64,000 nucleotides of DNA from Faecalicatena contorta. Its GTDB lineage: Bacteria > Bacillota > Clostridia > Lachnospirales > Lachnospiraceae. The notes below the pieces were generated by a model. The model was not told the origin of the DNA. It made no database searches and was given only the letters and a program-made list of their open reading frames with translations. Location: positions 263,334-327,333 of the forward strand of contig NZ_QGDS01000001.1 of assembly GCF_003149105.1 (NCBI RefSeq), written 5' to 3'. Both the position numbers and the translations under genes were made by a program. Positions within the stretch are counted from its first letter, which is position 1. Every line of letters begins with the position of its first letter. This document shows, piece by piece, positions 17,877 through 27,249 of the stretch.

Positions 17877-18962
17877 ATGGAACAAAAATTAAGAGTTGGT
17901 ATTTTAGGAGCAACAGGAATGGTTGGACAGAGATTTATTTCTCTGCTGGAGGGACACCCATGGTTTGAAGTAGTTACAGTAGCCGCAAGCGGACGCTCTG
18001 CTGGAAAGACTTACGAGGAAGCGGTAGGAGACAGATGGAAGATGGATACTCCTATGCCGGAAGCCGTAAAGAAGCTGGTTGTTCTGAATGTAAATGAAGT
18101 AGAAAAGGTTGCTGGAACAGTTGATTTTGTGTTTAGTGCTGTAGATATGACAAAAGATGAAATTAAGGCTATTGAAGAGGAATACGCAAAGACAGAGACA
18201 CCGGTTGTGTCCAACAACAGTGCTCACCGCTGGACACCGGATGTGCCTATGGTAGTACCGGAAATCAACGTAGCGCACTTTGAAGTTATTGCAGATCAGA
18301 AAAAACGTCTGGGAACTACACGTGGATTTATTGCAGTAAAGCCAAACTGTTCTATCCAAAGCTATGCCCCATGTCTGGATGCATGGAAAGAGTTTGGCCC
18401 TAAGGAAGTAGTTGCCACTACATACCAGGCAATTTCGGGGGCAGGCAAGACATTCAAAGACTGGCCGGAGATGGTAGAGAACATTATCCCATATATTGGA
18501 GGGGAAGAAGAAAAAAGTGAGCAGGAACCTCTCAGGGTACTTGGCAAGGTAGAAAACGGCGAGATTGTGAAAGCAGCTCTGCCTAAAATTACATGTCAGT
18601 GCATCCGTGTTCCCGTACTCAACGGACACACAGCAGCAGTGTTTATCAATTTTGATAAGAAACCTTCCAAAGAGGAGTTAATAGAAAAGTTAGTAAATTA
18701 CAAAGGGTTCCCCCAGGAGGCGGAGCTGCCAAGTGCTCCAAAGCAGTTTATTCAGTACTTGGAAGATGATAATCGTCCTCAGGTAAAACTGGATGTAGAT
18801 TATGAACGCGGTATGGGTGTATCCATCGGCCGTCTCAGAGAAGACAATATGTTTGATTATAAGTTTATTGGCCTGTCTCATAATACGGTTAGAGGAGCAG
18901 CCGGCGGTGCAGTCCTCTGTGCAGAAGCACTGACAGCAAAGGGATACATTCAGGCGAAATAA
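17877..18962 (+). CDS. asd: Aspartate-semialdehyde dehydrogenase
   Basis: 361 residues of the archaeal/fungal-type ASADH branch. N-terminal NADP-binding [13 protein letters not shown], catalytic Cys in [12 protein letters not shown] (about 159), and substrate/His region in [13 protein letters not shown] (about 243). It converts aspartyl phosphate to aspartate semialdehyde, the branch point to threonine, methionine and lysine. It lies 17 bp before leuC; co-expression with thrC, two genes on, fits the threonine branch. Confidence 0.95.
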   Translation: MEQKLRVGILGATGMVGQRFISLLEGHPWFEVVTVAASGRSAGKTYEEAVGDRWKMDTPMPEAVKKLVVLNVNEVEKVAGTVDFVFSAVDMTKDEIKAIEEEYAKTETPVVSNNSAHRWTPDVPMVVPEINVAHFEVIADQKKRLGTTRGFIAVKPNCSIQSYAPCLDAWKEFGPKEVVATTYQAISGAGKTFKDWPEMVENIIPYIGGEEEKSEQEPLRVLGKVENGEIVKAALPKITCQCIRVPVLNGHTAAVFINFDKKPSKEELIEKLVNYKGFPQEAELPSAPKQFIQYLEDDNRPQVKLDVDYERGMGVSIGRLREDNMFDYKFIGLSHNTVRGAAGGAVLCAEALTAKGYIQAK

Positions 18963-18979
18963 GACAGGAGGTTGCCGCA

Positions 18980-20254
18980 ATGGGAATGACAATGACGCAG
19001 AAGATTCTGGCAGCTCATGCAGGACTTGATTCTGTAGTTGCCGGGCAGTTGATAGAAGCAAAATTAGATATAGTAATGGCCAATGATATTACCGGGCCTA
19101 TGGCTCTGCCTATTTTCAGAGAGATGGCAGACAAAGTTTATGATAAGGATAAAGTGGTCTTAGTACCTGACCACTTTACACCAAACAAAGATATCAAGTC
19201 TGCAGAAAACTCCAAATCTATCCGGGAGTTTGCAAAAGAGCAGGAACTGAAATGGTATTTTGAACAGGGCAAGTCAGGTGTTGAGCATGCAATTCTGCCG
19301 GAGGCAGGTGTTGTGGTTGCCGGAGAGTGCATCATTGGTGCGGACTCTCATACCTGTACATATGGCGCCCTGGGTGCATTTTCTACAGGCGTGGGTACTA
19401 CAGATATCGCAACGGGCATGGCAATGGGAGAACTCTGGTTTAAAGTTCCAAATGCGGTAAAGTTTGTGCTTACAGGAAAACCGGCAGCCTATGTGAGCGG
19501 TAAAGATATTATCATTCATATTATTGGTGTGATAGGCGTGGATGGTGCTCTGTATAAATCTATGGAATTTACAGGCAGCGGAATCAAAGAGCTTTCTATG
19601 GATGACCGTTTTACCATGGCAAATATGGCAATTGAAGCTGGAGCAAAAAATGGAATTTTCCCGGTGGATGAGCAGGCAGAGTTTTACATGAAGGAACACT
19701 CTGTGAAGGAATATAAAATATATGAGGCCGACGAGGATGCAGTTTATGATGAAGTTATTGAAATTGACTTGTCCAAAGTCCGCCCCACAGTTGCCTTCCC
19801 GCATCTTCCGGGCAATGCAAAGACGATTGATGAGATTGAGGCTATGGAGCCGATCTGGATTGACCAGGTAGTCATTGGTTCCTGCACAAATGGCAGAATG
19901 GAAGATATGCGGAAAGCTGCTGCTATTTTAAAAGGACGTCAGGTTCATTCCGATGTGCGCGTTATGGTTATCCCGGCGACACAGAATATTTATAAAGAAT
20001 GTATTGCAGAAGGTCTTTTAGATATCTTTGTGGATGCAGGATGTGCAGTAAATACACCAAGCTGCGGACCATGTATGGGCGGTCATATGGGTGTTATGGC
20101 GGCAGGAGAAAAATGTGTGTCTACAACAAACCGCAACTTTGTGGGAAGAATGGGACACGTAGATTCTCTGATTTATCTGGCTTCTCCAGAAGTGGCGGCC
20201 GCAAGCGCAATTGCAGGATACATTGCAAATCCGGAGAAAGTAGGTGACGAATAA
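18980..20254 (+). CDS. leuC: 3-isopropylmalate dehydratase large subunit (LeuC, short type)
   Basis: 424 residues, the shorter archaeal/clostridial-type aconitase-family large subunit. The [4Fe-4S] Cys ligands are in VIGSCTNGR (about 300) and [11 protein letters not shown] (about 360-370). Other landmarks are [18 protein letters not shown] and [13 protein letters not shown]. It isomerises isopropylmalate in leucine synthesis with LeuD, whose ATG overlaps its stop. Homoaconitase or dimethylmalate dehydratase activity cannot be excluded for this subfamily. No leuA or leuB is adjacent. Confidence 0.92.
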   Translation: MGMTMTQKILAAHAGLDSVVAGQLIEAKLDIVMANDITGPMALPIFREMADKVYDKDKVVLVPDHFTPNKDIKSAENSKSIREFAKEQELKWYFEQGKSGVEHAILPEAGVVVAGECIIGADSHTCTYGALGAFSTGVGTTDIATGMAMGELWFKVPNAVKFVLTGKPAAYVSGKDIIIHIIGVIGVDGALYKSMEFTGSGIKELSMDDRFTMANMAIEAGAKNGIFPVDEQAEFYMKEHSVKEYKIYEADEDAVYDEVIEIDLSKVRPTVAFPHLPGNAKTIDEIEAMEPIWIDQVVIGSCTNGRMEDMRKAAAILKGRQVHSDVRVMVIPATQNIYKECIAEGLLDIFVDAGCAVNTPSCGPCMGGHMGVMAAGEKCVSTTNRNFVGRMGHVDSLIYLASPEVAAASAIAGYIANPEKVGDE

Positions 20255-20745
20255 TGAGGGCTTTGGGACATGTTTTTAAATACGGAGATAATGTGGACAC
20301 AGATGTCATTATACCTGCAAGATATCTGAATTCTTTCGATGCCCAGGAACTGGCAAGCCATGCAATGGCAGATATTGATCCTGATTTTGTAAAGAAAGTA
20401 CAGCCGGGAGATTTAATTGTGGCAAATAAGAACTTCGGCTGTGGCTCCTCCAGAGAGCATGCACCTCTTTGCCTGAAAACGGCAGGGGTGAGCTGTGTGA
20501 TTGCGGAGACCTTCGCCAGAATTTTCTACCGCAACGCAATTAATATTGGACTTCCAATTATTGAATGCCGGTCAGCAGCCAAAGGAATTGAAGCGGGAGA
20601 TGAGGTCGAAGTCGACTTTGACAGTGGTAAAATTTATAACCGGACAAAGGGAACTGAATTTCAGGGACAGCCTTTTCCTGAATTTATGCAGAAATTAATT
20701 GCCGCCGGAGGACTGGTGAATTATACAAACAGTAAGAGGCAGTAA
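20254..20745 (+). CDS. leuD: 3-isopropylmalate dehydratase small subunit (LeuD)
   Basis: 163 residues, aconitase swivel domain: [14 protein letters not shown] near the N-terminus, [12 protein letters not shown] (about 61) for substrate binding and [15 protein letters not shown] (about 87). Start ATG overlaps the leuC stop by one base (TAATG), showing translational coupling. It is the partner of LeuC in the heterodimeric enzyme. Confidence 0.94.
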   Translation: MRALGHVFKYGDNVDTDVIIPARYLNSFDAQELASHAMADIDPDFVKKVQPGDLIVANKNFGCGSSREHAPLCLKTAGVSCVIAETFARIFYRNAINIGLPIIECRSAAKGIEAGDEVEVDFDSGKIYNRTKGTEFQGQPFPEFMQKLIAAGGLVNYTNSKRQ

Positions 20746-20776
20746 CTAAGGAAAGTATAGGCAAGGAGACAATAAA

Positions 20777-22270
20777 ATGAATTTATTATACAAGAGTACA
20801 AGAAATGCAGAAAAAACAGTGACGGCTTCCCAGGCAATTCTGAAAGGACTGGCGGAGGACGGCGGACTGTTCGTTCCTGAAAATATTCCAAAGCTGGATG
20901 TGACGATGGAAGAGTTGAAAGACATGACCTATCAGGAGACAGCCTATGAGGTCATGAAGCAGTTTTTGACAGATTTTACAGAGGAAGAGCTGAAACATTG
21001 TATTGAAAGCGCATATGACCAAAAGTTTGATACAGAGGTAATTGCTCCTCTTGTAAAAGTGGGAGATACCTTCCATTTGGAGTTATTTCATGGTGCCACT
21101 ATAGCGTTTAAAGATATGGCATTATCGATTCTTCCGCATCTGCTCACGACTGCCGCTAAAAAGAACCATGTAACCAAGGATATTGTAATTTTGACAGCCA
21201 CGTCCGGAGATACGGGAAAAGCGGCCCTGGCTGGTTTTGCAGATGTTCCGGGAACGAAAATTATTGTATTTTATCCAAAGGACGGCGTGAGCAAGGTTCA
21301 GGAGCTGCAGATGGTGACGCAAAAGGGAAAGAACACTTCCGTTGTTGCCATTCATGGGAATTTTGACAACGCACAGAGTGGAGTGAAGGCACTGTTTGAA
21401 GACAAAGCTCTTGAAGAAGAGCTGGATAAAGACGGATATCAGTTTTCTTCAGCGAATTCCATCAACATTGGGCGTCTCGTGCCTCAGGTCGTATATTATG
21501 TCTATGCCTATGCAAAACTTTTGGAGAATGAAGAGATTCAGTCCGGTGAACAGATTAATGTAACAGTACCTACAGGAAACTTTGGGAATATTCTGGCCGC
21601 TTACTATGCAAAACAAATGGGAGTGCCGATTGCAAAGTTAATTTGCGCTTCTAATGAAAATAAAGTGTTGTTTGACTTTTTCAAGACAGGAAAATATGAC
21701 CGGAACCGGGAGTTTGTTCTGACCTCTTCTCCGTCCATGGATATTCTGATTTCCAGTAATCTGGAGCGTTTGATTTATGCTATTGCAGGGCAGGATGCCA
21801 AAAAGAATACAGAACTGATGGAGCTGCTAAAGACAGAGGGATATTATGAAATTACCCCTGAAATGAAAGAAAAACTGAATGATTTTGTAGGCGGATACGC
21901 TTCAGAAGAAGAGACGGAAGCAGCAATTCGTGAGACATACCATTCCACAGGCTATGTGATGGATACTCACACAGCAGTAGCTTCCCGTGTATGCAAGGTT
22001 TACAGGGAAAACATCAAAGATAACAAAAAGGCTTTGGTTATATCTACAGCAAGCCCTTATAAATTTGCAAAAAGTGTAATGACTGCGATTGACGGGTCTT
22101 ATGGTACAATGGATGAACTTGCACTGATTGATGAATTGGAAAAGATATCCCAGACCCCTGTTCCAAAGGCCATTGAAGAAATCCGTAATGCCGCGATTCT
22201 TCATACAAAAGAATGCAATGCAGATGAAATGAAGAAAACTGTAAAAGAAATTTTGAGAGCAGAGGTGTAA
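20777..22270 (+). CDS. thrC: Threonine synthase
   Basis: 497 residues, the long bacterial type (ThrC of E. coli/yeast class). The PLP lysine lies in ELFHGATIAFKDMALS (about 102-117), and TATSGDTGKAALAGF (about 144) and VTVPTGNFGNILAAY (about 259) are family motifs. It converts O-phosphohomoserine to threonine. Ribosome site AAGGAG precedes the ATG. It is the last enzyme gene of the asd-leuCD-thrC run, followed 3 bp later by a small membrane protein gene. Confidence 0.96.
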   Translation: MNLLYKSTRNAEKTVTASQAILKGLAEDGGLFVPENIPKLDVTMEELKDMTYQETAYEVMKQFLTDFTEEELKHCIESAYDQKFDTEVIAPLVKVGDTFHLELFHGATIAFKDMALSILPHLLTTAAKKNHVTKDIVILTATSGDTGKAALAGFADVPGTKIIVFYPKDGVSKVQELQMVTQKGKNTSVVAIHGNFDNAQSGVKALFEDKALEEELDKDGYQFSSANSINIGRLVPQVVYYVYAYAKLLENEEIQSGEQINVTVPTGNFGNILAAYYAKQMGVPIAKLICASNENKVLFDFFKTGKYDRNREFVLTSSPSMDILISSNLERLIYAIAGQDAKKNTELMELLKTEGYYEITPEMKEKLNDFVGGYASEEETEAAIRETYHSTGYVMDTHTAVASRVCKVYRENIKDNKKALVISTASPYKFAKSVMTAIDGSYGTMDELALIDELEKISQTPVPKAIEEIRNAAILHTKECNADEMKKTVKEILRAEV

Positions 22271-22273
22271 TTT

Positions 22274-22618
22274 ATGGACAATATGTTTGGGGCAATCAGC
22301 CTTATGATATTAGGCGGCGGCATCTATTCACTGTATGCCTATATAACCATGAGAAAAGAAGGACATATTAACGAGGTTCTTCTGCTTGGCAAGGGATTTA
22401 CAGAGTATATGTGCAAGGACAAAAAAGCGTACATGGAGAAAGCACTTCCAGCAGTTCTTATTTTCGGGATTGTGACTACTCTTTATGGGGCGGTGGATGC
22501 AATCCACTACTTTATAACTCCCATTTTTATTTTGGATATGATTGCAATGGCGGCATTTGTGGTCGCACTCATTTGGTTTATGGTTTATACAACAAAGTTA
22601 AAAAAGAAATATTTTTAA
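22274..22618 (+). CDS. Small membrane protein, unknown function
   Basis: 114 residues with three hydrophobic segments (about 4-25, 57-78 and 83-106) and a basic C-terminus (TKLKKKYF). Starts 3 bp after thrC, so it is surely cotranscribed. No family motif recognised. The gene is supported by its tight spacing to thrC and its coherent hydrophobicity; function unknown. Confidence 0.75.
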   Translation: MDNMFGAISLMILGGGIYSLYAYITMRKEGHINEVLLLGKGFTEYMCKDKKAYMEKALPAVLIFGIVTTLYGAVDAIHYFITPIFILDMIAMAAFVVALIWFMVYTTKLKKKYF

Positions 22619-22636
22619 TTATATACAGAGATTCAG

Positions 22637-22692
22637 ATTTTCAACGATATGTGCAGAAGCAAGTTTTTTTGCGTGCATATATCGTTGAAAAT
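22637..22692 (+). repeat. 19-bp inverted repeat with nested hairpin
   Basis: Arms 22637-22655 and 22674-22692 (ATTTTCAACGATATGTGCA and its near-perfect complement, one G-U position). The 18-base loop itself can fold and holds a run of seven T. Only a short T-run follows the arm, so this may be a terminator for the thrC operon or an unrecognised element. Confidence 0.8.
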
Positions 22693-22854
22693 TTATTCGC
22701 CCGTCTGCCAAAATGAAAAATAATAAAATAAAATCAGCTTATTGCTGAGTTGAAATAACCTATAATATTAAATAGTGAAATATTTAACATAGAAATTGCA
22801 AAAAGAGTACATAAAAAGGATAAAACATCAAGAAATAGATTAATATTTGTCATA

Positions 22855-22888
22855 AAAATGCAAGTAGAATGAAGTCTACTTGCATTTT
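22855..22888. terminator. Perfect 14-bp hairpin, terminator-like
   Basis: AAAATGCAAGTAGA and TCTACTTGCATTTT pair perfectly around ATGAAG. Symmetric A/T ends would allow action in both directions. It lies 80 bp before the pckA promoter. Confidence 0.75.
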
Positions 22889-22965
22889 GCATAATTATTT
22901 GGCAGGTATTCCTAACAAAATGGCTAATAAATGAAATAAGCACAGATTCGACCTTCAAAAAAGGG

Positions 22966-22994
22966 TTGACTTTCCAGTTCAATTATGGCATAAT
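22966..22994 (+). promoter_or_regulatory. pckA promoter
   Basis: TTGACT (22966-22971), 17-bp spacer, CATAAT (22989-22994). Transcription would start near 23001, leaving a leader of about 30 bases with GGAGGA before the ATG. Confidence 0.8.
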
Positions 22995-23029
22995 GAAACA
23001 AATTTCGATTTGAAGGAGGAAATTAATAA

Positions 23030-24721
23030 ATGTCAACAAAAGCGTATTATCCAATCAGTGAAATTGGAAAAGGTAAGCCAGGTTTTTCAAAGACAAGGTC
23101 TATTATTGAAACAGCGTTTTATGGAAATAACGTAGTTCCGGTAAACACATTGAAAGAGGCATATAATTTAGCAAAGAATTCTCCGGGAACAGTCGTAACA
23201 GATATGCCGGTATATAGAGGCGAAGAGTTTGGTCTGGATGAAGACGCAAAAGTTCTTTTATTTAACGATGGTGCCATTACAGGACGTTATGCAGGATCAC
23301 GCCGTATTGCAGGCGAGCCGGGTGTAGATTGTGAAAAGCTGGATAAAGTAGCAATGGATGCGATTTACAAATCCCGTTTTAAAAAGATGTATCATGCAAC
23401 AGTTTATGCAGGTCTTGATCCAGAGTTCATGGTAAAGGTTCACCTTTTGATTCCGGAAGGCGAAGAAAATATTATGTACTCATGGATGTTGAACTTCCAG
23501 TATATGTCCGATGATTATGTAAAGATGTATAAAGAGTCTATTCCTGTAGGAAATGGAACAGAGCCGGATATTTACCTCTTTTCCGATCCACAGTGGAAAC
23601 CACTGCAGACTCCTGATGTGGACTTCAGCAACCTGAGTGATCCTCAGACAATGTGCTATTTTAACACAAATGAAAACTGTGCATGTATCCTTGGAATGAG
23701 ATATTTTGGTGAGCATAAGAAAGGTACACTTACCATGGTATGGGCACTTGCTAACCGTAATGGATATGCATCTTGCCACGGTGGACAGAAAGAATATACT
23801 TTAGCAGACGGCAGCAAGTATGTTGCATCTGTATATGGTTTGTCAGGATCAGGAAAGTCTACAATTACACATGCAAAACATGATGGAAAATATGATATCA
23901 AAGTTCTTCATGATGATGCTTTCATTATCAATACAGATACATGTGCTTCCGTTGCTATTGAGCCTACTTATTTTGATAAGACACAGGATTATCCGACAGG
24001 ATGCGAAGACAATAAATATCTGCTTACAGCGCAGAACTGTGCTGCAACACGTGACGAAAATGGAAAGATTCAGTTAGTAACAGAAGATATCAGAAATGGT
24101 AACGGACGTGCTATCAAATCTAAATTATGGTCACCAAACCGTGTGGATAAGATTGATTCTCCTGTAAATGCAATTTTCTGGATTATGAAAGACCCTACAA
24201 TTCCACCAGTAGTAAAATTAAAAGGTGCTTCTCTTGCATCTGTAATGGGAGCTACACTGGCTACAAAGAGAACTACAGCGGAAAGACTTGCTCCTGGAGT
24301 AGATCCAAATAAACTGGTTGTTGTTCCATATGCAAACCCATTCAGAACATATCCGCTGGTAGATGATTATAGCAAGTTTAAGAAGCTGGTTGAAGAGAAG
24401 AATGTAGATTGTTACATTATTAACACAGGCGATTTCATGGGTAAGAAAGTTCAGCCTAAAGATACACTTGGAATTTTGGAAGCAATCGTAGAGAAGAAAG
24501 CAGAATTCCATCAGTGGGGACCATTCTCTGACATTGAGATTATGGATTGGGAAGGATTTGTTCCGGACCTGAACGATGCAGATTATGTATCTCAGTTAAA
24601 GGCTCGTATGAATGACCGTGTAAATGAGATTAAAGAATTTGCTACAGTAAAAGAAGGATATGATAAACTGCCGGAAGATGCGCTTGCAGCAATTCAGAAA
24701 GTAGTAGACGAATTGAATTAA
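23030..24721 (+). CDS. pckA: Phosphoenolpyruvate carboxykinase (ATP)
   Basis: 563 residues. The kinase-1a P-loop YGLSGSGKSTITHAKH (about 269), the metal-binding DDAFIINTD (about 300) and the FNDGAITGRYAGSRRI start region are PckA landmarks. It interconverts oxaloacetate and PEP with ATP/ADP; in fermentative gut Clostridia it often runs in the CO2-fixing direction. Single-gene transcript: its own promoter and a strong terminator at 24734-24769. Confidence 0.97.
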   Translation: MSTKAYYPISEIGKGKPGFSKTRSIIETAFYGNNVVPVNTLKEAYNLAKNSPGTVVTDMPVYRGEEFGLDEDAKVLLFNDGAITGRYAGSRRIAGEPGVDCEKLDKVAMDAIYKSRFKKMYHATVYAGLDPEFMVKVHLLIPEGEENIMYSWMLNFQYMSDDYVKMYKESIPVGNGTEPDIYLFSDPQWKPLQTPDVDFSNLSDPQTMCYFNTNENCACILGMRYFGEHKKGTLTMVWALANRNGYASCHGGQKEYTLADGSKYVASVYGLSGSGKSTITHAKHDGKYDIKVLHDDAFIINTDTCASVAIEPTYFDKTQDYPTGCEDNKYLLTAQNCAATRDENGKIQLVTEDIRNGNGRAIKSKLWSPNRVDKIDSPVNAIFWIMKDPTIPPVVKLKGASLASVMGATLATKRTTAERLAPGVDPNKLVVVPYANPFRTYPLVDDYSKFKKLVEEKNVDCYIINTGDFMGKKVQPKDTLGILEAIVEKKAEFHQWGPFSDIEIMDWEGFVPDLNDADYVSQLKARMNDRVNEIKEFATVKEGYDKLPEDALAAIQKVVDELN

Positions 24722-24733
24722 AAATGAGCATAT

Positions 24734-24769
24734 AAAAATAGAGTACAGGACACCCTGTACTCTATTTTT
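24734..24769. terminator. Terminator after pckA
   Basis: A5-TAGAGTACAGG pairs with CCTGTACTCTA-T5: 16 perfect pairs, 4-base loop. Works in both orientations and so could also end the convergent minus-strand gene (24824-25606). Confidence 0.92.
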
Positions 24770-24823
24770 CATTAATCCTGGCCTATATCCACTGTCTATG
24801 GAAAGTAGTTACTCCAAATGTTT

Positions 24824-25606
24824 TTAGACAAATATATCGGCTGTCTTGTTGTTTTGGCAAACTTTACGCAATCTTCTGTTTGTAAGGCTTATTTTTAAAC
24901 TGTTAACAGTTCTTGCTTTTTGCTTACAGACACGCACACATTTCAGGCAGGAAATACAACTCTTTTTATTTGTCTTTTTAGGGTTCTCCGCGGGAATAGC
25001 TCCGGATGGACAGGTTTTTACACAGGCCCCGCATTCTGTACAGAGGTTTCTATTTGTTCTTGGGTGAAGAGAAACATGACCATATTTCCTATATGGCGTA
25101 TTTCCGGGCACTTGAATATGAAATTCTTCAAAAGAATTCTCTTTCTTTATGCGGCGGTTTAGCTGGATACCAAAATCGGCAATTACTTTCATGTCCTCTT
25201 TGTTTGGACGTCCAAAACCAATAGAGCGGATTATAGAATGTTCTGTCGGAAATGCAGCTGCACCAATGACTTTAAAGCCCCGTTTTTCAACTTCTGTCTG
25301 CAGCTCCAAAAGAGCATCTTCGTACTCACGGCATCCGTATGTAGCAATTAACGCTGCGGGAGTATCTTCGCCTTTTAAAAGGTCAAAATATTCTAAAAAT
25401 GTCCGTGGAACGCGGCCGCTGTACACCGGAATTCCAAAAAGTACAAAATCCTCTTTTTTAAACTGAAGAGAGGGCTTTTTTTCTTTGTGGACGGTGAGAT
25501 TGAAAGAGACAGATTTAAGGTCAATACTTTTGGCAACCTCCATGATGACCTTTCTTGTAGTGCCCGTCGGGCTGAAATAGACAAGTTTTAACTCATTCAT
25601 TTTCAT
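24824..25606 (-). CDS. EFR1-family flavodoxin-ferredoxin protein
   Basis: 260 residues. N-terminal flavodoxin-like domain (about 1-165) with the FMN phosphate loop FSPTGTTRK, then two 4Fe-4S motifs: CTECGACVKTCP (about 189-200) and CISCLKCVRVC (about 217-227). This combination defines the EFR1 ferredoxin group of anaerobes, thought to serve intracellular electron transfer; partners are unknown. Start ATG with AGGAG 9 bp upstream. Monocistronic between the pckA terminator and the 6S-like RNA gene. Confidence 0.88.
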   Translation of the reverse strand: MKMNELKLVYFSPTGTTRKVIMEVAKSIDLKSVSFNLTVHKEKKPSLQFKKEDFVLFGIPVYSGRVPRTFLEYFDLLKGEDTPAALIATYGCREYEDALLELQTEVEKRGFKVIGAAAFPTEHSIIRSIGFGRPNKEDMKVIADFGIQLNRRIKKENSFEEFHIQVPGNTPYRKYGHVSLHPRTNRNLCTECGACVKTCPSGAIPAENPKKTNKKSCISCLKCVRVCKQKARTVNSLKISLTNRRLRKVCQNNKTADIFV

Positions 25607-25753
25607 ATCTTAAGACTCCTTTATCAATAGGTATAAAAATAACTATATCACAAATTTTAAGTTCATAAAAGACTTCATAAATAGTTAAATATATTTTAAT
25701 ATGAACTGAAAGGAAATGGAAAGAAATGCAATAAAAATAGAATTCGATACCAG
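25607..25753. other. AT-rich intergenic stretch
   Basis: Between the EFR1 start and the 6S-like RNA promoter. It must hold the minus-strand EFR1 promoter; nothing else recognised. Confidence 0.5.
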
Positions 25754-25782
25754 TTGTAAATTTCATGTAAATGGGTTATAAT
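25754..25782 (+). promoter_or_regulatory. Promoter of the probable 6S RNA gene
   Basis: TTGTAA (25754-25759), 17 bp, TATAAT (25777-25782). Start expected near 25789. Confidence 0.75.
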
Positions 25783-25788
25783 ACACTT

Positions 25789-26010
25789 AGAGAAAAACCT
25801 GAAATGTTCGACACCCCTGCTATTTTGAACCTACAATACTTTAAACGGGATTCCTATATTTCTGTAATATGTCAGGCCTCCGTTGCAGTGGAAGACAAAA
25901 AAGCAGATGCGGTTGCCCACCTAGCTTTGGCTAGGAGTCAAAATACAGGACCGGCATTTTGGGGAAACTACTAAAGATAAAGACATCTGCCAGTGTGCAG
26001 ATGTCTTTTT
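25789..26010 (+). ncRNA. ssrS: Probable 6S RNA
   Basis: About 220 bases between a consensus promoter and an intrinsic terminator, with no convincing reading frame. The ends pair in a long interrupted helix: CCTG-c-TATTTTG (near 25818) with CAAAATA-CAGG (near 25940), and flanking AAATG/CATTT and CCCC/GGGG segments. A large central open region and inner hairpins (CCTAGC-TTTG-GCTAGG; ATATT-TCTGT-AATAT) fit the 6S plan of a long imperfect rod with a central bubble that mimics an open promoter and traps housekeeping RNA polymerase. I assign it by architecture, not by alignment; another structured RNA is possible. Confidence 0.6.
25979..26010 (+). terminator. Terminator of the 6S-like RNA
   Basis: AAAGACATCTGC and GCAGATGTCTTT form 12 perfect pairs around CAGTGT, then TTC-rich tail. 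Confidence 0.88.
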
Positions 26011-26015
26011 CTTCT

Positions 26016-26149
26016 TGTATAATACGAAACTGTGTTTCCTATTATACAGGAACCCTCCTGGGGATGCCACACTACGCGCATAAGGAAAATGGCCGCTAGA
26101 GCGACCGCGCTTCGGTGCGAGAGTCTGGCAAGCCAGGCTCTTTATTCCT
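26016..26149 (+). repeat. Terminator-associated compound hairpin element, copy A
   Basis: Begins with the hairpin TGTATAATA...TATTATACA (loop region contains GTTTC), continues AACCCTCCTGGGGAT, then GCGCATAAGGAAAATGGCCGC, GCGACCGCGCTTCGGTGCGA, and closes with GAGTCTGGCAAGCCAGGCTCTTTATTC. Nearly the same order and sequence as copy B at 27493-27624. It starts about 5 bp after the U-tract of the preceding RNA terminator. Confidence 0.88.
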
Positions 26150-26356
26150 ATATCCTGAAAAGAGATGAGATAAGCTCCGGGTTATTGAAGAGCATACTTG
26201 AATAAATGTACCCTTTATGATATGATTTGAAAAGTTTATTTTACGAAGATAAGGAAATCATATCTAGTATACTACAGATAAAAATGGTATAATATTAAAT
26301 TCAAAGCAGATAAACTGTGGTACATTTTAAATTAAGAAATCTAGTGGGAGAGAAGG

Positions 26357-27199
26357 ATGCAAGGAAGAGTAAGAAAAGTTGTTGGTAAAATTCGTAGAGT
26401 GGCAGATATCGTGGGGTCACATCATACTGGAGCTTATGCGGCCCAGTCAGCCTATTTTTTTGTGTTATCCCTGATTCCTATCATTCTGCTGCTTTTAACA
26501 ATGGTACAGTTTACACCGGTCACAAAAACAGATGTGATGGAAGCAGTCATGCAGATTTTCCCCAAAACGGTGGAAGGAACCATTGCTTCTATAATAAATC
26601 AGGTTTATGCACAGTCGGGAACTATTATCCCTATCACCATTATTGTAGCTCTTTGGTCTGCAGGGAAGGGAGTGCTTTCTGTAACATCGGGGCTGAACTG
26701 CATTTATGACAATACAGAGACTAGAAATTATCTTTACCTGAGAATGCGTGCTTCTATATATACAGTCATTTTTGTTTTAGCGATTATACTTTCACTGACC
26801 TTTTCTGTCTTTGGAAATAGAATCAGCCTGATTGTGTATAGGCATGTGCCGCTTTTGACAACGGTCATGGATCTTGTCATTAAGATCAGGACACTTTTAA
26901 CGCTGGTTGTACTGACACTGTTCTGGGACCTGGTATATAAATATTTACCTAACAGAACAAACATGTCAAAAACGACCATGAAACAGCAGCTTCCAGGTGC
27001 TATATTTACTTCCTGCGGCTGGCTGATGATATCCTTTGTATTTTCCGTCTACTTGGATATTTTTACTGGATTTTCCAGTATGTATGGGAGTCTGACTACA
27101 ATTATCCTGATTATGCTGTGGCTGTATGTTTGTATGTATGTTATTTTGCTTGGCGGGGAGTTAAATGCATTACTGGAAGGCTATGGGAAGAGAAGGTAA
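26357..27199 (+). CDS. YihY/BrkB-family membrane protein
   Basis: 280 residues, six predicted membrane segments. Family landmarks: TGAYAAQSAYFFVLSLIPIILLL (split across residues 25-48), ALWSAGKGVLSVTSGLN (about 97) and the C-terminal GGELNALLE. Bacterial BrkB/YihY proteins are inner-membrane proteins of unsettled function; the old name RNase BN is wrong for them. GGGAGAGAAGG precedes the ATG. Monocistronic between repeat copy A and the Phe T-box. Confidence 0.88.
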   Translation: MQGRVRKVVGKIRRVADIVGSHHTGAYAAQSAYFFVLSLIPIILLLLTMVQFTPVTKTDVMEAVMQIFPKTVEGTIASIINQVYAQSGTIIPITIIVALWSAGKGVLSVTSGLNCIYDNTETRNYLYLRMRASIYTVIFVLAIILSLTFSVFGNRISLIVYRHVPLLTTVMDLVIKIRTLLTLVVLTLFWDLVYKYLPNRTNMSKTTMKQQLPGAIFTSCGWLMISFVFSVYLDIFTGFSSMYGSLTTIILIMLWLYVCMYVILLGGELNALLEGYGKRR

Positions 27200-27214
27200 A
27201 AAGAAGAAATTTCC

Positions 27215-27242
27215 TTGACATTCAAAAACCTTATGTTACAAT
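27215..27242 (+). promoter_or_regulatory. Promoter of the pheST leader
   Basis: TTGACA (27215-27220), 16-bp spacer, TACAAT (27237-27242), ahead of the T-box leader. Confidence 0.82.
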
Positions 27243-27249
27243 GGAAAAG

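Larger units (their letters stand above)
22619..23029 (+). other. 411-bp intergenic region with two long hairpins and the pckA promoter
   Basis: No gene seen. From left to right: a 19-bp inverted repeat (22637-22692), a TCAGC/GCTGA hairpin near 22736-22750, a 14-bp perfect hairpin (22855-22888) and a promoter (22966-22994). Listed separately below. Confidence 0.8.

Noticed and set aside
17904..18629. 241-codon ORF antisense to asd
   Set aside because: Shadow of a well-conserved gene; cysteine/phenylalanine-rich composition and no ribosome site.
25771..25974. 67-codon ORF inside the 6S-like RNA
   Set aside because: No ribosome site, starts before the expected transcription start, no protein-like features; the region is better explained as structured RNA.
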